A DNA stretch of 64,000 bases from Urophycis tenuis. Its lineage: Eukaryota; Chordata; Actinopteri; Gadiformes; Phycidae. The translations under genes and the position numbers were made by a program. Below the pieces are notes generated by a model. It saw only the letters and a program-made list of their open reading frames with translations, was not told where the DNA came from and made no database searches. Location of the stretch: contig JAXIVH010000129.1 of assembly GCA_036785325.1 (NCBI GenBank), positions 289,852 to 353,851 on the forward strand, in the 5' to 3' direction. This document shows positions 11,840 through 21,394 of this stretch, piece by piece (position 1 is the first letter of the stretch; each line of letters starts with the position of its first letter).

Positions 11840-11848
11840 TGGCGGGTC

Positions 11849-12118
11849 ACTGCAGTAAACGGAGTTGTCGCTGTTTGTTGACGTGACGTTCAATGGCCGC
11901 CGTGGCCCATAGCGTAGCTACTTAGCGTATCTGTTGTTGTTCGCAGTGGATATCCGTATTTTCAAACAAAATACGCGGACAAGTCGTGACGACGCAAACG
12001 GGAGCGAGCGGTTGAAGCAGCGATATGCACGTCTGTTGGAAACGAAACGCACTTAATAGTAATCTATTCTGCAGTTCAAATCATGCATGCAATGGGGAAT
12101 GGGGATGCATGCAAGATT
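11849..12118. other. No recognisable feature
   Basis: Mixed-composition DNA between the Mutator-like element and a reversed LINE tail. It contains no ORF of note, tRNA or obvious repeat. Confidence 0.5.
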
Positions 12119-12700
12119 TAAGATTCTTTATTGATCCCTGGGGGAAATTCAAGGTCCAAGCAGCTCAAGATGTAGACTTAAAAAAATAAATTAAAAGTAA
12201 TAAAAAAAGAAATAAGAAAAGACAAGGTCCACATTTCTGTGGACTTTGTCTTTTCTTCTGAAGGTTCCGGTATGATTTGTAAGGTGCATTTTCACAGTGA
12301 TGGGGGTGCAACAAGGCAAGACAGGTGCAGGTATAGTCAGGACACCGGTATTGAATGATACAAAAATATGCTACATAAGGAAATATGGGGTGGTAAATAT
12401 GTAATATAAATGTCTTAAATATGTCAATATAAATATGTAAAAATTGCTAGCTAATATAAATAAAAGTATGTGGGCCTGATGCGTAAAGGATGGACAGTCA
12501 ATGTGGGAGTTGAAGTGTGAGTGAGGTGAAGTGAGATAGTCCAGGCTGGGGGGGGGGGGGGGGGGTGTGCAAAGGGCTAACATAGCCGGTAAACATTCTC
12601 TACAGTGAAGTGGAATGGGGTAGGAGCATGGGGTTGAGTCTATTTCACTCCTTTCATTGACATGTCATACAGTTGTGTAGCCCTGGGGATGAATGATTTG
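12119..12700 (-). repeat. Reversed LINE/SINE 3' region with poly-G tract
   Basis: The minus-strand tail TTTCCCCCAGGGATCAATAA sits at the left end (12128-12148). The body is AT-rich and includes a G run of about 18 at 12550-12567. No coding domain is visible. Confidence 0.5.
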
Positions 12701-12734
12701 CTCAGTCATGTGGAGGGGACAAGGACAGACGTGC

Positions 12735-12950
12735 TAAAGTGGTGGCCATTGATCACTTTCCGTTGCCGGTGACAAAGAAAGAACTAATTTCGTTTCCTGG
12801 GTATGGTGGGCTATTATCGTGCCTTCTGTAAGCATTTCTCCACTGTAGTAGCCCCACTAACAGACCTGTTGAAAGGCAAATCAGAGTTCATTTGGTCTCC
12901 TTCCTGTCAGCGTGCCTTCGAGGATGCTAAGCTCGCAGCTAAGCTGTCGA
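12735..12950 (+). pseudogene. Decayed Ty3/gypsy pol fragment (RT end and connection)
   Basis: The translation contains FLGMVGYYRAFCKHFS and PLTDLLKGK, the block at the end of the reverse transcriptase in Ty3/gypsy polyproteins. The frame is shifted just upstream of FLGM. It is distinct from the intact Gypsy at 24475. It is followed by a LINE tail insertion that splits it from its RNase H part at 13435. Confidence 0.75.
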
Positions 12951-13434
12951 ACGGACAGATATAGGAAATCATTCCTACCACATTCCATTACAGTGTACAA
13001 TAACAGCCAATAACCATTGCAACAGTCTCCTTGCACCTTATATTTCATTTAATTATATTCTGTACACTGTTCAAAAATACTTGCACTGAAATTAGTTTAG
13101 ATTAGTTTAGATTATATTTATTTTACATTTTAGTTTATTTATTTTTAGTTTATAATTATATCTTTAATGTATATATATTCTGTGTATTTTCAACGCTGCT
13201 GTTACATTGCAATTTCCCATCTTGGGATTAATAAAGTATTTTTCTATTCTATTCTATTCCATCCATCCATCCATTATCGTGACCGTTTATCCTCAACGAG
13301 GGTCGCGGGGGGGCTGGAGCCAATCCCAGCTGCAACGGGCGAGAGGCGGGGTACACCCTGGACAGGTCGCCAGCCTATCACAGGGCTCTATTCTATTCTA
13401 TTCTATTCTATTCTAGCTCCTGCTTAGCTCCGCC
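12951..13434. mobile_element. LINE 3' end with (ATTCT)n tail hosting a reversed SINE end
   Basis: A plus-strand LINE end (ATAGGAAATCATTCCTACC ... AATTTCCCATCTTGGGATTAA) runs into (TATTC)n from 13240. Within that microsatellite sits a reversed fragment (13256-13388) of the (GGAT)n-tailed SINE, after which (ATTCT)n resumes to 13415. The whole is inserted in the decayed Gypsy. Confidence 0.75.
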
Positions 13435-13858
13435 CCTGTGCTTGCTGCACCCCACGTAACAGAACCCATTTAGCCTGCAGGTCGATGCCAGTAACATTGG
13501 AGCAGGTGCTGCGCTGCTCCAGCAGGATCAAAATGGTGTCGAACGGCCAGTTAGTTTTTTTTTTTTCATGTAAATTTAACCGTTACCAGCTGAATTATTC
13601 AGTGATAGAAAAGGAAGCGCTTGCTTTGGTCTGGGCGCTTACAACATTTTGAGGTCTACATCGGTTCTGGAGTGCCTCTTACTGTTTACTCTGACCATAA
13701 CCCTTCAACCTTTTCTTTTTTTTAGGTCAATGCTGTGTCCTAACCAGCGCGTTATGCGTCGGTGCTTATTTCTACAGGGTTTTCACTTCGATGTGCGCCA
13801 CATTAACGGGAGTGACAACGTGCTTGCCGATGCGATCTCCCGGGCACCCATCTCTTAA
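13435..13858 (+). pseudogene. Decayed Ty3/gypsy RNase H fragment
   Basis: Blocks in order are LQVDASNIGAGAALLQQ, YSVIEKEALALVWAL, SDHNP and FDVRHINGSDNVLADAISR, the RNase H domain and the connection to integrase of a Ty3/gypsy polyprotein. Frameshifts and stops interrupt it, and an A/T-rich slip sits at 13555-13565. No integrase follows. It belongs with 12735-12950 and the LTR-like end at 14914. Confidence 0.82.
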
Positions 13859-13870
13859 CCCTTGATGAAG

Positions 13871-14434
13871 TGTAAGGGCCAAGCGTTTTTTTGTTTAGGG
13901 AAAAGTTGAGCCGAGCGTTTTTTCTGTGTTTTGCAGCGTTTCTTCAAAAAATCTCCGAGAGCGTTTTTTTTTTGTTTTTTTTTATGGCTTAGCAACTCGA
14001 CATTACTAGTATCTACATCAGAGACGGTTGAGGATCTTTGGCTACATCGTCCTGTTTGACATGTCATATAGTTCAACATGTTCAGTTATTAATACGATCA
14101 GTCGCTCCACTGGCACTTTCGTGTGGGATTTGTCCGTCATTGTTTCTTGTTTTGACAGTTGCTGAAAGACGAGTTTCCTTGGTGACGACAAGTGTCAATG
14201 TTGCGCTTGTGATTGGTCAGTTGTCAAAAAAACGCCTGATGTCGGGCGTTTTTTTTCCTGCAAGTTGAAATTTCTTCAACTTTTTTTTAACGCTCGGTGC
14301 GGGAGAAAAAAACGCAGAGAGAGGCGTTTTAAAAAACGCTGGGGGCTTTTTCCAAAAACGCTCTGCTACATAGGAATATCATGTAAAAAGAACGCTGGCA
14401 GAAAAAAAAAAACGCTTGGTGTGAACACCCCCTT
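13871..14434. mobile_element. MITE-like element with CCAAGCGTTTTTT inverted ends
   Basis: The left side reads GGGCCAAGCGTTTTTTTG and the right side, inverted, reads GGTGTTCACACCAAGCGTTT. The interior repeats AACGCT/AGCGTT motifs on both strands. The ends are imperfect and no target duplication was resolved. Confidence 0.5.
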
Positions 14435-14913
14435 CCTTTGGTTTTGGGTTGACCGGGGAGATCTGTCAGGTCCCTGTTCTCTCTCCCCTGTTCTACTCTC
14501 CTCCATCCTCTTAAATCGCTTCTAGGGGGCTCATAGTTGCTGAGGATGGTTGGGGCTGTGGTTGGGTCATGTTCAGGTCCAGTAGGTTCCTTTGGTCGGC
14601 CTGTTGGGTAATGTATGGTTATTCTTTATTATTTCAGTTTTCATTTAGCGTCTGAAAGCCTGGTGGCTTCCTCAGTTGCTTGGTACCCTGATGACCCTGA
14701 TCATGTTTACAAGTACTGCCAAGTAATGTTGTTGAGTATGGCTTCGGTTATGTTACTCTTGAATATAACTCTTGGTCATTTTTGTAAATAGTGATAATTG
14801 TCAGTTAAATGTGACTGATAAGGGGGTAATGTGGCATTTGCCCTCTAGGGGGGGGTTGCAGGATTTTGTTTTGTTGGTGTAAAGGTGGGCTTGGGTCTTA
14901 TGGGGGGGGGGGT

Positions 14914-15051
14914 GTCATGGCTGCTGGTGGCCAGTCCAGGGTGTGAAGTTTCTGCTTGATCGATCTCTGCTCTCTTCCTGAGGTGCCGGCCAATCAGGGG
15001 GATGATTGTCTAATGCAGCACACCTGGACTGGCTCCCTATTTAATCAGCAG
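14914..15051 (+). mobile_element. LTR start of the decayed Gypsy, cut at the B junction
   Basis: A purine tract of G residues (14901-14911) precedes TGTCATGGCTGCTGGTGG, a typical polypurine tract followed by a TG-starting LTR. TATTTAA near 15040 could be a TATA-like box. The LTR ends abruptly at 15051, where block B starts, so the rearrangement that joined X to the second B block broke it. Confidence 0.5.
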
Positions 15052-16039
15052 TGAAGTCAACTTCTTTAATCAATCCAAATGATCAAACCCATCAAATGGA
15101 TACAAGGAGAAATTAGGACAAATTCTCAATGACCAGCAGTACACAAAAAGATAAGATAAGATAGGATATTCCTTTATTGATGATAGACAGACACTTGATT
15201 CTCTGTGCTCATGGGTAACAATCACCTTCATGTTGCGGTCCATTTACATGTAGACATTTACAGGTAGGACATTTAGCAGGCATTGTCATACAAAGTGATT
15301 TACAAAGAGTACATTCGCCCGAAGAAGGTGAAACACCAATCTAAAAGAAGTGTTTTTGTAGTTTTTGCCACATTTATCTGGATGTAACAACATAACACAA
15401 CAACAGGGGGGTATACTACGAAGCTCGATTAGTGGGTTAGCGAGGTATGTTGAGCTCAAAGCCTAGGTTAGCTGTCATACAAAAGTCGCTCTCTTTTAGC
15501 GGAGCTATATCACCATGGTAACTTATGCTCGCAACCAAACCTGGTCGGGAGGAGGTTTTCAGCTAACTTTCCGATTAGATCGGCTACTTAAAGCTGGGCG
15601 CCGCCCCCTAGTCAGGGTGTTTCGCTGAGTTTTTTTTTTTTCTTATTTGCTACAGGTAATCAACATCAGATGAAAGGTTAGAGCCTATCCTATTGCAAAT
15701 CATAGGCTACATTCACCTGAAATTATTGCACCTTACCACATTGAATATTTATATATTTTTTAGAATAGAATAAAATAAATACTCTTTTTTGTTCGTATTT
15801 AAGACGGTCGTGCTAACACCCACCCTAGATGGGGTAAAAGGCATGATGATGGACAGGCAAGATATGAACACCGGTCGCTGGTGTGCAGTTCATATAATCC
15901 ACCACACCACCGTCACTACCTTCTGGCACATGCAATACTTTTTTTACAGATAGGATGTATTTTAAATGAATTCCCCAAATAACAGAATAAAGCAGGTTGG
16001 TTTTGCATTTTACAATCATATGCACAATTTCCTCAAAAT

Positions 16040-16122
16040 GTAAGGATGGAACAGCGGTCTAGGGCGCTGCGTTCAGGTCGCAGTGTCCCCTGGAGGCGTG
16101 GGTTCGAATCCCATCTCTGACA
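16040..16122 (+). tRNA. tRNA-Leu(CAG)-like pseudogene, head of a chimera
   Basis: 83 nt match a class II tRNA-Leu: variable arm, anticodon loop GTTCAGGT with CAG, and T arm GGGTTCGAATCCC. Acceptor pairing is weakened (at least two mismatches) and the D-arm start reads GGAACAGCGG rather than GGCCGAGCGG, so it is probably not functional. It runs directly into the 3' end of the window's first LINE family (16130-16290), suggesting a SINE-like chimera. Confidence 0.75.
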
Positions 16123-16129
16123 AGTAATT

Positions 16130-16290
16130 TGCATGCACTGTTGCTCCGTATATATTGTACATTGTATGTATTTATAGTTATTTTACTTATATTTTTACTA
16201 CTGTTTTTCTCTTGCACCAATTGCACCAAGTCAAATTCCTTGTAGGTGCAAACCTACTTGGCAATAAACTTGTTTCTGATTCTGATTAAT
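16130..16290 (+). mobile_element. Detached LINE 3' end fused to tRNA-Leu
   Basis: Matches the tail at 2035-2215: TGCATGCACT, the AT-rich spacer, CTTGCACCAATTGCACCAAG, TAGGTGCAAACCTACTTGG, CAATAAA and a short TCTGATTCTGATT end. No reverse transcriptase sequence precedes it, only the tRNA-like head. Confidence 0.78.
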
Positions 16291-16345
16291 GGCGAACAAT
16301 TCAGCATAGTTATTTTTAGACAATTAGGCTATTCAGAATATTTTC

Positions 16346-16510
16346 ACTTACGTACAGAATCTGCTATTTTTTGCCAGCACACCTCCCTAGCCTTATTGCC
16401 CATTGCCGTTATTTTCTTTTTAAACTCCTCGTATGAGTTCATAACGACTCCTTGCTCCTCCTGAGTGAAGCACATAGCCCGCTTCTCCCTTTTCGCTCCG
16501 TCGGATCCAT
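16346..16510 (-). pseudogene. Myb/SANT-like exon of a Harbinger accessory protein
   Basis: The minus strand reads MDPTER from an ATG at 16508-16510. After a one-base frame slip it continues KRAMCFTQEEQGVVMNSYEE ... AREVCWQKIADSV and reaches a consensus donor GTAAGT at 16346-16351. The tryptophan/aromatic pattern and context fit the Myb-like DNA-binding protein that accompanies Harbinger transposases. The frameshift makes it a remnant. Confidence 0.6.
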
Positions 16511-17348
16511 TGCGTCATGGTGAATAACGTTGGGTTACGCCTCTTTTACGGGAACGCGCATCAAAACTAATCAAAACTAAAGCGGAAAACCTGGCTCGAC
16601 AAATCAAATCGTAAGTGAGCTTCGTGGTACCGTTTAACTCTGATTGCGACTTTCGTATTTGTCGATCCAGGTTATCCAAACTAAGCCTGGGTATGTTAAT
16701 CGAGCTTCGTAGTATACCCCCCAGCTCTCCAACATTAATTACATTGAAAGAAAAGAGAGATCCGTGCAGTGTCAGATCAAGGCACAATGAGCTGGTGAGA
16801 TAGAACATAACATTTCAAGAGATCCCTTTTTCTGAAAACTGAATCTTAATTTGTTATGCTATTACCTCTTAGTGTATGCCTGGATGTATTTACATGTAAT
16901 ATAAATAGAAATACTTGATTGATCCCAAGCTGGGAAATTACAGCGTAGAAGCAGTCTGTGAACCTCTGTGGACACATCAGTACTTTGTCTGTATCTTTTG
17001 ACTCATTTGAGCGACCCTATTGAGTAAAGAGTGTAAAGAGGATGTCCTCTAAAGAGGACATCCTGGCCTTTCCAGTTATCTCATCTCATCAGTTATCTCA
17101 GATATCTCATCAGGGCAGCCCCTCTTCCTGTTCAGACAAAATGGCCACCGCAGCAAAAATCACCAGAATTAGAAGCATCTAAAAAAAAAATTAAAGTAAA
17201 ATCATCTCGTTGTCCACTACAATGGACAACAATGAAACGCTAAATGGCCGTAATTATAACAACAACAAAAAAACAATTCGTAAAAAAAAATGAAATAACT
17301 ATCAAAAACAAGGACTTGTGTCCTTGGATTCCATGACCTGACACATTA

Positions 17349-18015
17349 TTAGGGACCGAGCCTGTGAAACAGGACGAAGGTCCCTTTTGTTTTTGGTCCG
17401 TTTATTATTATTATTATTATTTGATGTTGATTTGCACTATCTGAAAATATAGGAAAACTTTTTTTTTTTTGGCAAAGTTTTCAGGCCTGGTGAAAAATTT
17501 GATATTCTAGGCGTCACGTTCACGTCGCGCACTATGAAAGCCTCTAGGTGGCGCTGTTTATGCGCAACCTCTGTAACGCCTATAACTTCCGCAAAAGTTG
17601 GCGCACATTGAAAAACCTTATATGTTCGGATGCGGGCAATCATGCTGCACGTTGCTGTGTCAACTAGTTGTACTGTCCCCTGCCTTCCTTTTCGGGCAAA
17701 AATCGCAAAAACTAAAAAACAGCGTTTACAGCCTCCATCCATGAGGCTTTCTCCGATATGCACGAAACTTGATATGTAGCATGTCCCGACTGAAATATGG
17801 AAAAACTCCATATAAAGTATGTTGAAATTCTCTATAGTCAGCGCATTATACATTTTTTTAGATGTGTCAATTTTATGTAAAAACAGAAAGTGGACCATAT
17901 CTCCACAATGCTATATTCTTTCGACACCAAACTTTGGTACCTACCTCGGAATATGTCCTCCATGCAAGCTACAAAATTTCTCGTCATTGCCACTAGATGG
18001 CGCTCTTTAATTATT
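17349..18015 (+). repeat. Hairpin-ended dispersed repeat, 0.67-kb copy
   Basis: Starts AGGGACCGAGCCTGTGAAAC after ATTATT and ends CACTAGATGGCGCTCTTTAA before (ATT)n. Copy 2 has an uninterrupted (ATT)n site at 37060-37095. The 17880-18010 part is matched in reverse by 54250-54385. No ORF is credible. Confidence 0.7.
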
Positions 18016-18303
18016 ATTAGTATTATTATTAACGTGGGTCCTTTAACCCGATGTGACCCGGTCCATTTGGCCGCGTTGAGGCGTGTCGTCCACACGGGTT
18101 CGTCCCCGAAGCGGTGTCAGAACCGAACATCTACAACATCCGAAGCAACTGCAACAGTGGAGGGAAAGGGGAGACGTGACCAGACGTTAACAGATGCCAT
18201 TCCTTCAGTTCAAAAGGACCTCTCATCTTAACGGTGCTATGCTTTGTATGTCATGCCTTTGTGTCTGATTTAGTTTGGACATGAGACGTTAATTCATGCA
18301 TTG

Positions 18304-18456
18304 TTAATTGTTGAAGTCCAGATTCCTACATTTAGGTTTGTGTTCCATGCTCCTGATGCGGTTCCGGAATGGTTCGCCTGTCTGCTTGTTCTCCATCCCA
18401 TCCAGGGGCTCTGGGGCAGTAGAATGTGGGCGGCAGGTTTCCAATCCCTGGTGAAG
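18304..18456 (-). CDS. 153-nt ORF, possible terminal exon, B copy 2
   Basis: Same 50-codon frame as at 7384-7536 with no indel. The preceding acceptor-like AG is mutated to CACGG. It is separated from the connexin exon at 20166 by the Harbinger insertion at 18475. Coding status is doubtful. Confidence 0.25.
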   Translation of the reverse strand, partial: LHQGLETCRPHSTAPEPLDGMENKQTGEPFRNRIRSMEHKPKCRNLDFNN

Positions 18457-18474
18457 CCGTGAGTTGGAAACATT

Positions 18475-19790
18475 AATCCTTTTTCCATCCAATATAAAGT
18501 CGCTTTAAAATAATGCGCATTACAAAGTTGATGCGACACATGTGATGGAAAAGCGGTTAAGTCGCTTCAACGCTAGCTTTGTCGACTTAATTTATGTCGC
18601 TGTTCAGAGGTGGATTGGCGAGAGATAATTCGACATAAATCAGATGGAAAACGGTTAAAGCGACGTAGGAAGTTCGCACATGCGCAGTGCTGTGTTATTA
18701 TATGCGCGAGAATTCGAATGTTGTGATTTTGTGTCTCACAATTACATAATTTACCTCAGTGAGTGTCACTCATCGGTTTTGCAGAGACTAGTAGCCTACA
18801 ATGGAGAGACAAAGCTGGTCGAGAGCGGAAACCCTGACTTTTATAAGAGTTTTGGGGGATTTGGATGCGCTGTCAGCCCTCGATGGGAAGAGACCGCGTA
18901 ATTGCGCCGTACACCTGTGTATGTAGTAATAGTAAATGTTGGAGTGTTAATCTGAGCACATACTGTATGGTCCCACTTGATTTCAGTGTTATAATAACGA
19001 TGTGAATATAATTGTATTTGTAAAGCAAAGGGACAGGGATTGGATGGCATAATAAATAAATCACGCCTATCTGGGGAATGCGATTACGTACATCATTCCT
19101 ATAGGCTATTTGTTGGGCCTCCTCTGCCGATGGCAATTTAATGAATCGGTGTACCACTGAAGACAACACTCGGCACAAGCTGTACACACATCTGTGAACA
19201 GTAGTGATGCTGACACCGAACTTCCCGGCTACGACTCGGTATTCGCTACAGCTACCTAACTTGTACAGTGCTATGGCCACCCGTTTATCTGTAGATACAG
19301 CTGTTCTCCTGCTTGTTGGGTCTGGCCTCATATGTGGCTCTACAAGAACACATAACTCTTGAAACAAAGTTTTGTTCACACGGAAATAAGTCATAAACTG
19401 ACGGTCAGTAAAGGATGACACGTCCACCTCCCACTATAAACTACTCCTTTGGTGCTGCCAGATTACAGGCGATCTGCGACTGCGACGAGTCATCAGGACA
19501 GTCATTACGTTCGCGAGTCGCTTTCTCCGGGTCACCATCCTTCGTCTGATGACAATTATAGCGGATATTATGTTAATTATTAAAAACACGACACGTATGT
19601 TCTCCATTTTGTTTAGTTGAACCGGTAACCAAGGCTATTCTCACGCGCGATAAAGTCTATTTTGCCTTTGACACAAACGTTCTAAAAGAGCGACGCAGTG
19701 GATGGAAAATGGTTTTGGTGCGTCTAGTGTCGCTTTAAATTAAATCGACATTGGGCATAAGTCGCTTCAGAATTGGATGGAAAAAGGACT
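18475..19790 (-). mobile_element. Harbinger-type element with transposase remnant
   Basis: Inverted ends TCCTTTTTCCATCCAAT and ATTGGATGGAAAAAGGA bound a 1316-bp insertion that is absent from the other B blocks, which read GAAACATTGTCAAG or similar across the site. The target duplication looks like a diverged triplet (ATT/ACT), consistent with Harbinger. The interior carries the transposase fragment at 18873-19427 and repeated GTCGCTT/AAGCGAC motifs near both ends. Confidence 0.78.
18873..19427 (-). pseudogene. HARBI1-like transposase N-terminal fragment
   Basis: The first 115 or so residues (FTDRQFMTYFRVNKTLFQEL, then SRRTAVSTDKRVAIALYKLG, SEYRVVAGKFGVSITTVHRC) match the N-terminal helix-turn-helix region of PIF/Harbinger transposases. 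After about residue 120 the reading becomes unrelated, and the DDE catalytic domain is missing. It is a truncated pseudogene inside the element at 18475-19790. Confidence 0.8.
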
Positions 19791-20017
19791 ACTGTCAAGA
19801 ACGTCAGATCATTATTTAGAAGAAGACTCTCAAAGTTTTCCTGAAATCTTTGTTGTACAGAAAAATGTCTTCAGGTGGACCTTTACTGGTCCAAGAGGAA
19901 TGTTGAGCATTGCAAAATACACAGATGTGGAACGTAACAAAATACATTCACTTATGTTAATGTATGGAGTTTTTGTTGTTGTTTTTTTGTGTATTTTGAG
20001 GTATATGACGATGTGAT

Positions 20018-20020
20018 GAG

Positions 20021-20067
<47 letters not shown>
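20018..20067 (+). repeat. TG dinucleotide repeat
   Basis: Pure (GT)n in the intron side of the connexin exon. A (GGAC)n and (CA)n run follows at 20294-20347 just beyond the exon's promoter side. Similar runs are at 38289-38330 and 56250-56292. Confidence 0.9.
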
Positions 20068-20071
<4 letters not shown>

Positions 20072-20165
20072 CGATAATGATTTTGGTGTCAAAGGACACT
20101 GAAACAAACCAACAAAAAGCCCAACACATCCTTGAAGAAGTGTCCATCATGTCCTCATCACTCAC

Positions 20166-20234
20166 CTTTCCTCCAGCTGTGGAGTAAGCCTGGACTTTGT
20201 CCAACAGCTTCCCCAGCCCGCTCCAGTCACCCAT
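20166..20234 (-). CDS. Connexin first coding exon, B copy 2
   Basis: The same 23-codon exon as at 8412-8480 with one change, Ala6 to Gly ([18 protein letters not shown]). The donor GTGAGT is intact. Upstream on the minus strand the CCAAT/ATTGG pair is kept, followed by a GGAC microsatellite. No second exon is found before the Harbinger insertion, so this copy is also partial. Confidence 0.78.
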
Positions 20235-20555
20235 CAGGACCGCAGCACGCTATTGGACGGCTGTGTCGTCCAATGAGCGTCCGGTTGGCAGAGACGGACG
20301 GACGGACGGACGGACGGACGGACGGACACACACACACACACACACACCAAATTCGATTAAACAACGACCTCACCTTTCCATGTGCGAAAAAAATACAATT
20401 CAATAAATAAATACTTTTTTTTTTCATGTAAAAGTTTTAAACTAGGACTGTGGAGAGAAGGCGTGTCCATGCTGTTAGAGCAGGTCAATGCCTGGGAGGC
20501 TCTGTAATGACAGGTGACTGTTGGGAATATTCTAAAGAGGCCAATGGATTTGGTT

Positions 20556-21020
20556 AGCCTGGCTGACGCGTCCACATCTCGATGAGATGGTGGTCTGGGA
20601 ACTAGGTGTGCATTTTCTCGTATTTGAGGCGTGGTTTACGAATGCCTAGAGCCGTTTATTGGGCGCTACGAATGTCTATCAAATGGCGTCTGGTTCTTCA
20701 CATGCTGCTTTGCGCGATTCATAGCCAATTGCTACTAAAAATTAGCTACTAAAATTAAATTAATTGCTACAAAAGCTACTTAATACACTTTCTAAGGCTG
20801 CATCGAACAGTAACGTTGTGTCCGCTGCCATGTTGGATTAACACGCTACAAGCTTCGGTATCGCACATAGACGTCTTCATCGTCTTTCTGCCCCCCCCCC
20901 CCCCCCCCGATCTGTGATTGGTTCCCTAACTCAGGGGAAAATAAGGGCGGTGGTTTCCAGGCTGTCTTTGCAGTGAGAATGAAATCACGCGCAACGCAGC
21001 ATGGGAATTCTCAGGCTAGG
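20556..21020. mobile_element. Small DNA transposon in block C (copy 1)
   Basis: The insertion runs from AGCCTGGCTGACGCG to CTCAGGCTAGG and is flanked by ATTTGGTT and GTTTGGTT. Copy 3 shows the empty site GGATTTGGTTGGAATC near 56900. Short inverted ends (AGCCTG/CAGGCT) and a possible 8-bp duplication would suit a hAT-like MITE. A C run of about 18 lies at 20891-20908. Confidence 0.6.
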
Positions 21021-21195
21021 GTTTGGTTGGAATCTTGACAATTTCATAAATGAGTATGGATTGAAAGAATTAAAGTATGGTCCAGCATTAGCTTTAAGTT
21101 GTATTCCTCCATGGCTGATCCCTGATCCAGAGGTAAACATTGATTTATCAACAGGAAAAAAGCAAGCACCTCACCAAGCAAAGTTTAGCTGTTAG
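21021..21195 (+). pseudogene. LINE-I-type ORF2 fragment before RNase H (copy 1)
   Basis: The frame reads LDNFINEYGLKELKYGP and IPPWLIPDPEVNIDL, resembling the linker before the RNase H domain in I/Nimb-type LINEs of fish. It is cut by a stop at 21193. The RNase H part resumes at 22745 after an inserted reversed LINE. Confidence 0.5.
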
Positions 21196-21394
21196 CTTCT
21201 GGGTATTTATTGTGTGTTATTGAAGCCCATATTGTGTGTATCAGTGTGAGTGTCACTCTGATGCCTTTTTGAAAACTTTCTCACTTCTTGTCAACTATAG
21301 ATAGTTTCCTAGGATAAGGTGACAAGTCCCAGGGAATGTCACCCTGACCCCACCACATGCTGTATTATCAAAGGAACACTGAACCATTTATAAG

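Larger units (their letters stand above)
15407..16721. mobile_element. Harbinger-type DNA transposon, non-autonomous
   Basis: Inverted ends GGGGGTATACTACGAAGC... and ...GCTTCGTAGTATACCCCC extend about 25 bp. The 3-bp target duplication CAG is at 15404-15406 and 16722-16724. The uninterrupted site is in the first B block near 4366. PIF/Harbinger elements make 3-bp duplications. The interior (1315 bp) retains a Myb/SANT-type exon on the minus strand and a tRNA-Leu/LINE chimera, but no transposase. Confidence 0.85.

Noticed and set aside
16040..16122. Functional tRNA-Leu gene
   Set aside because: Acceptor and D-arm mismatches and the direct fusion to a LINE tail inside a transposon argue for a pseudogene head.
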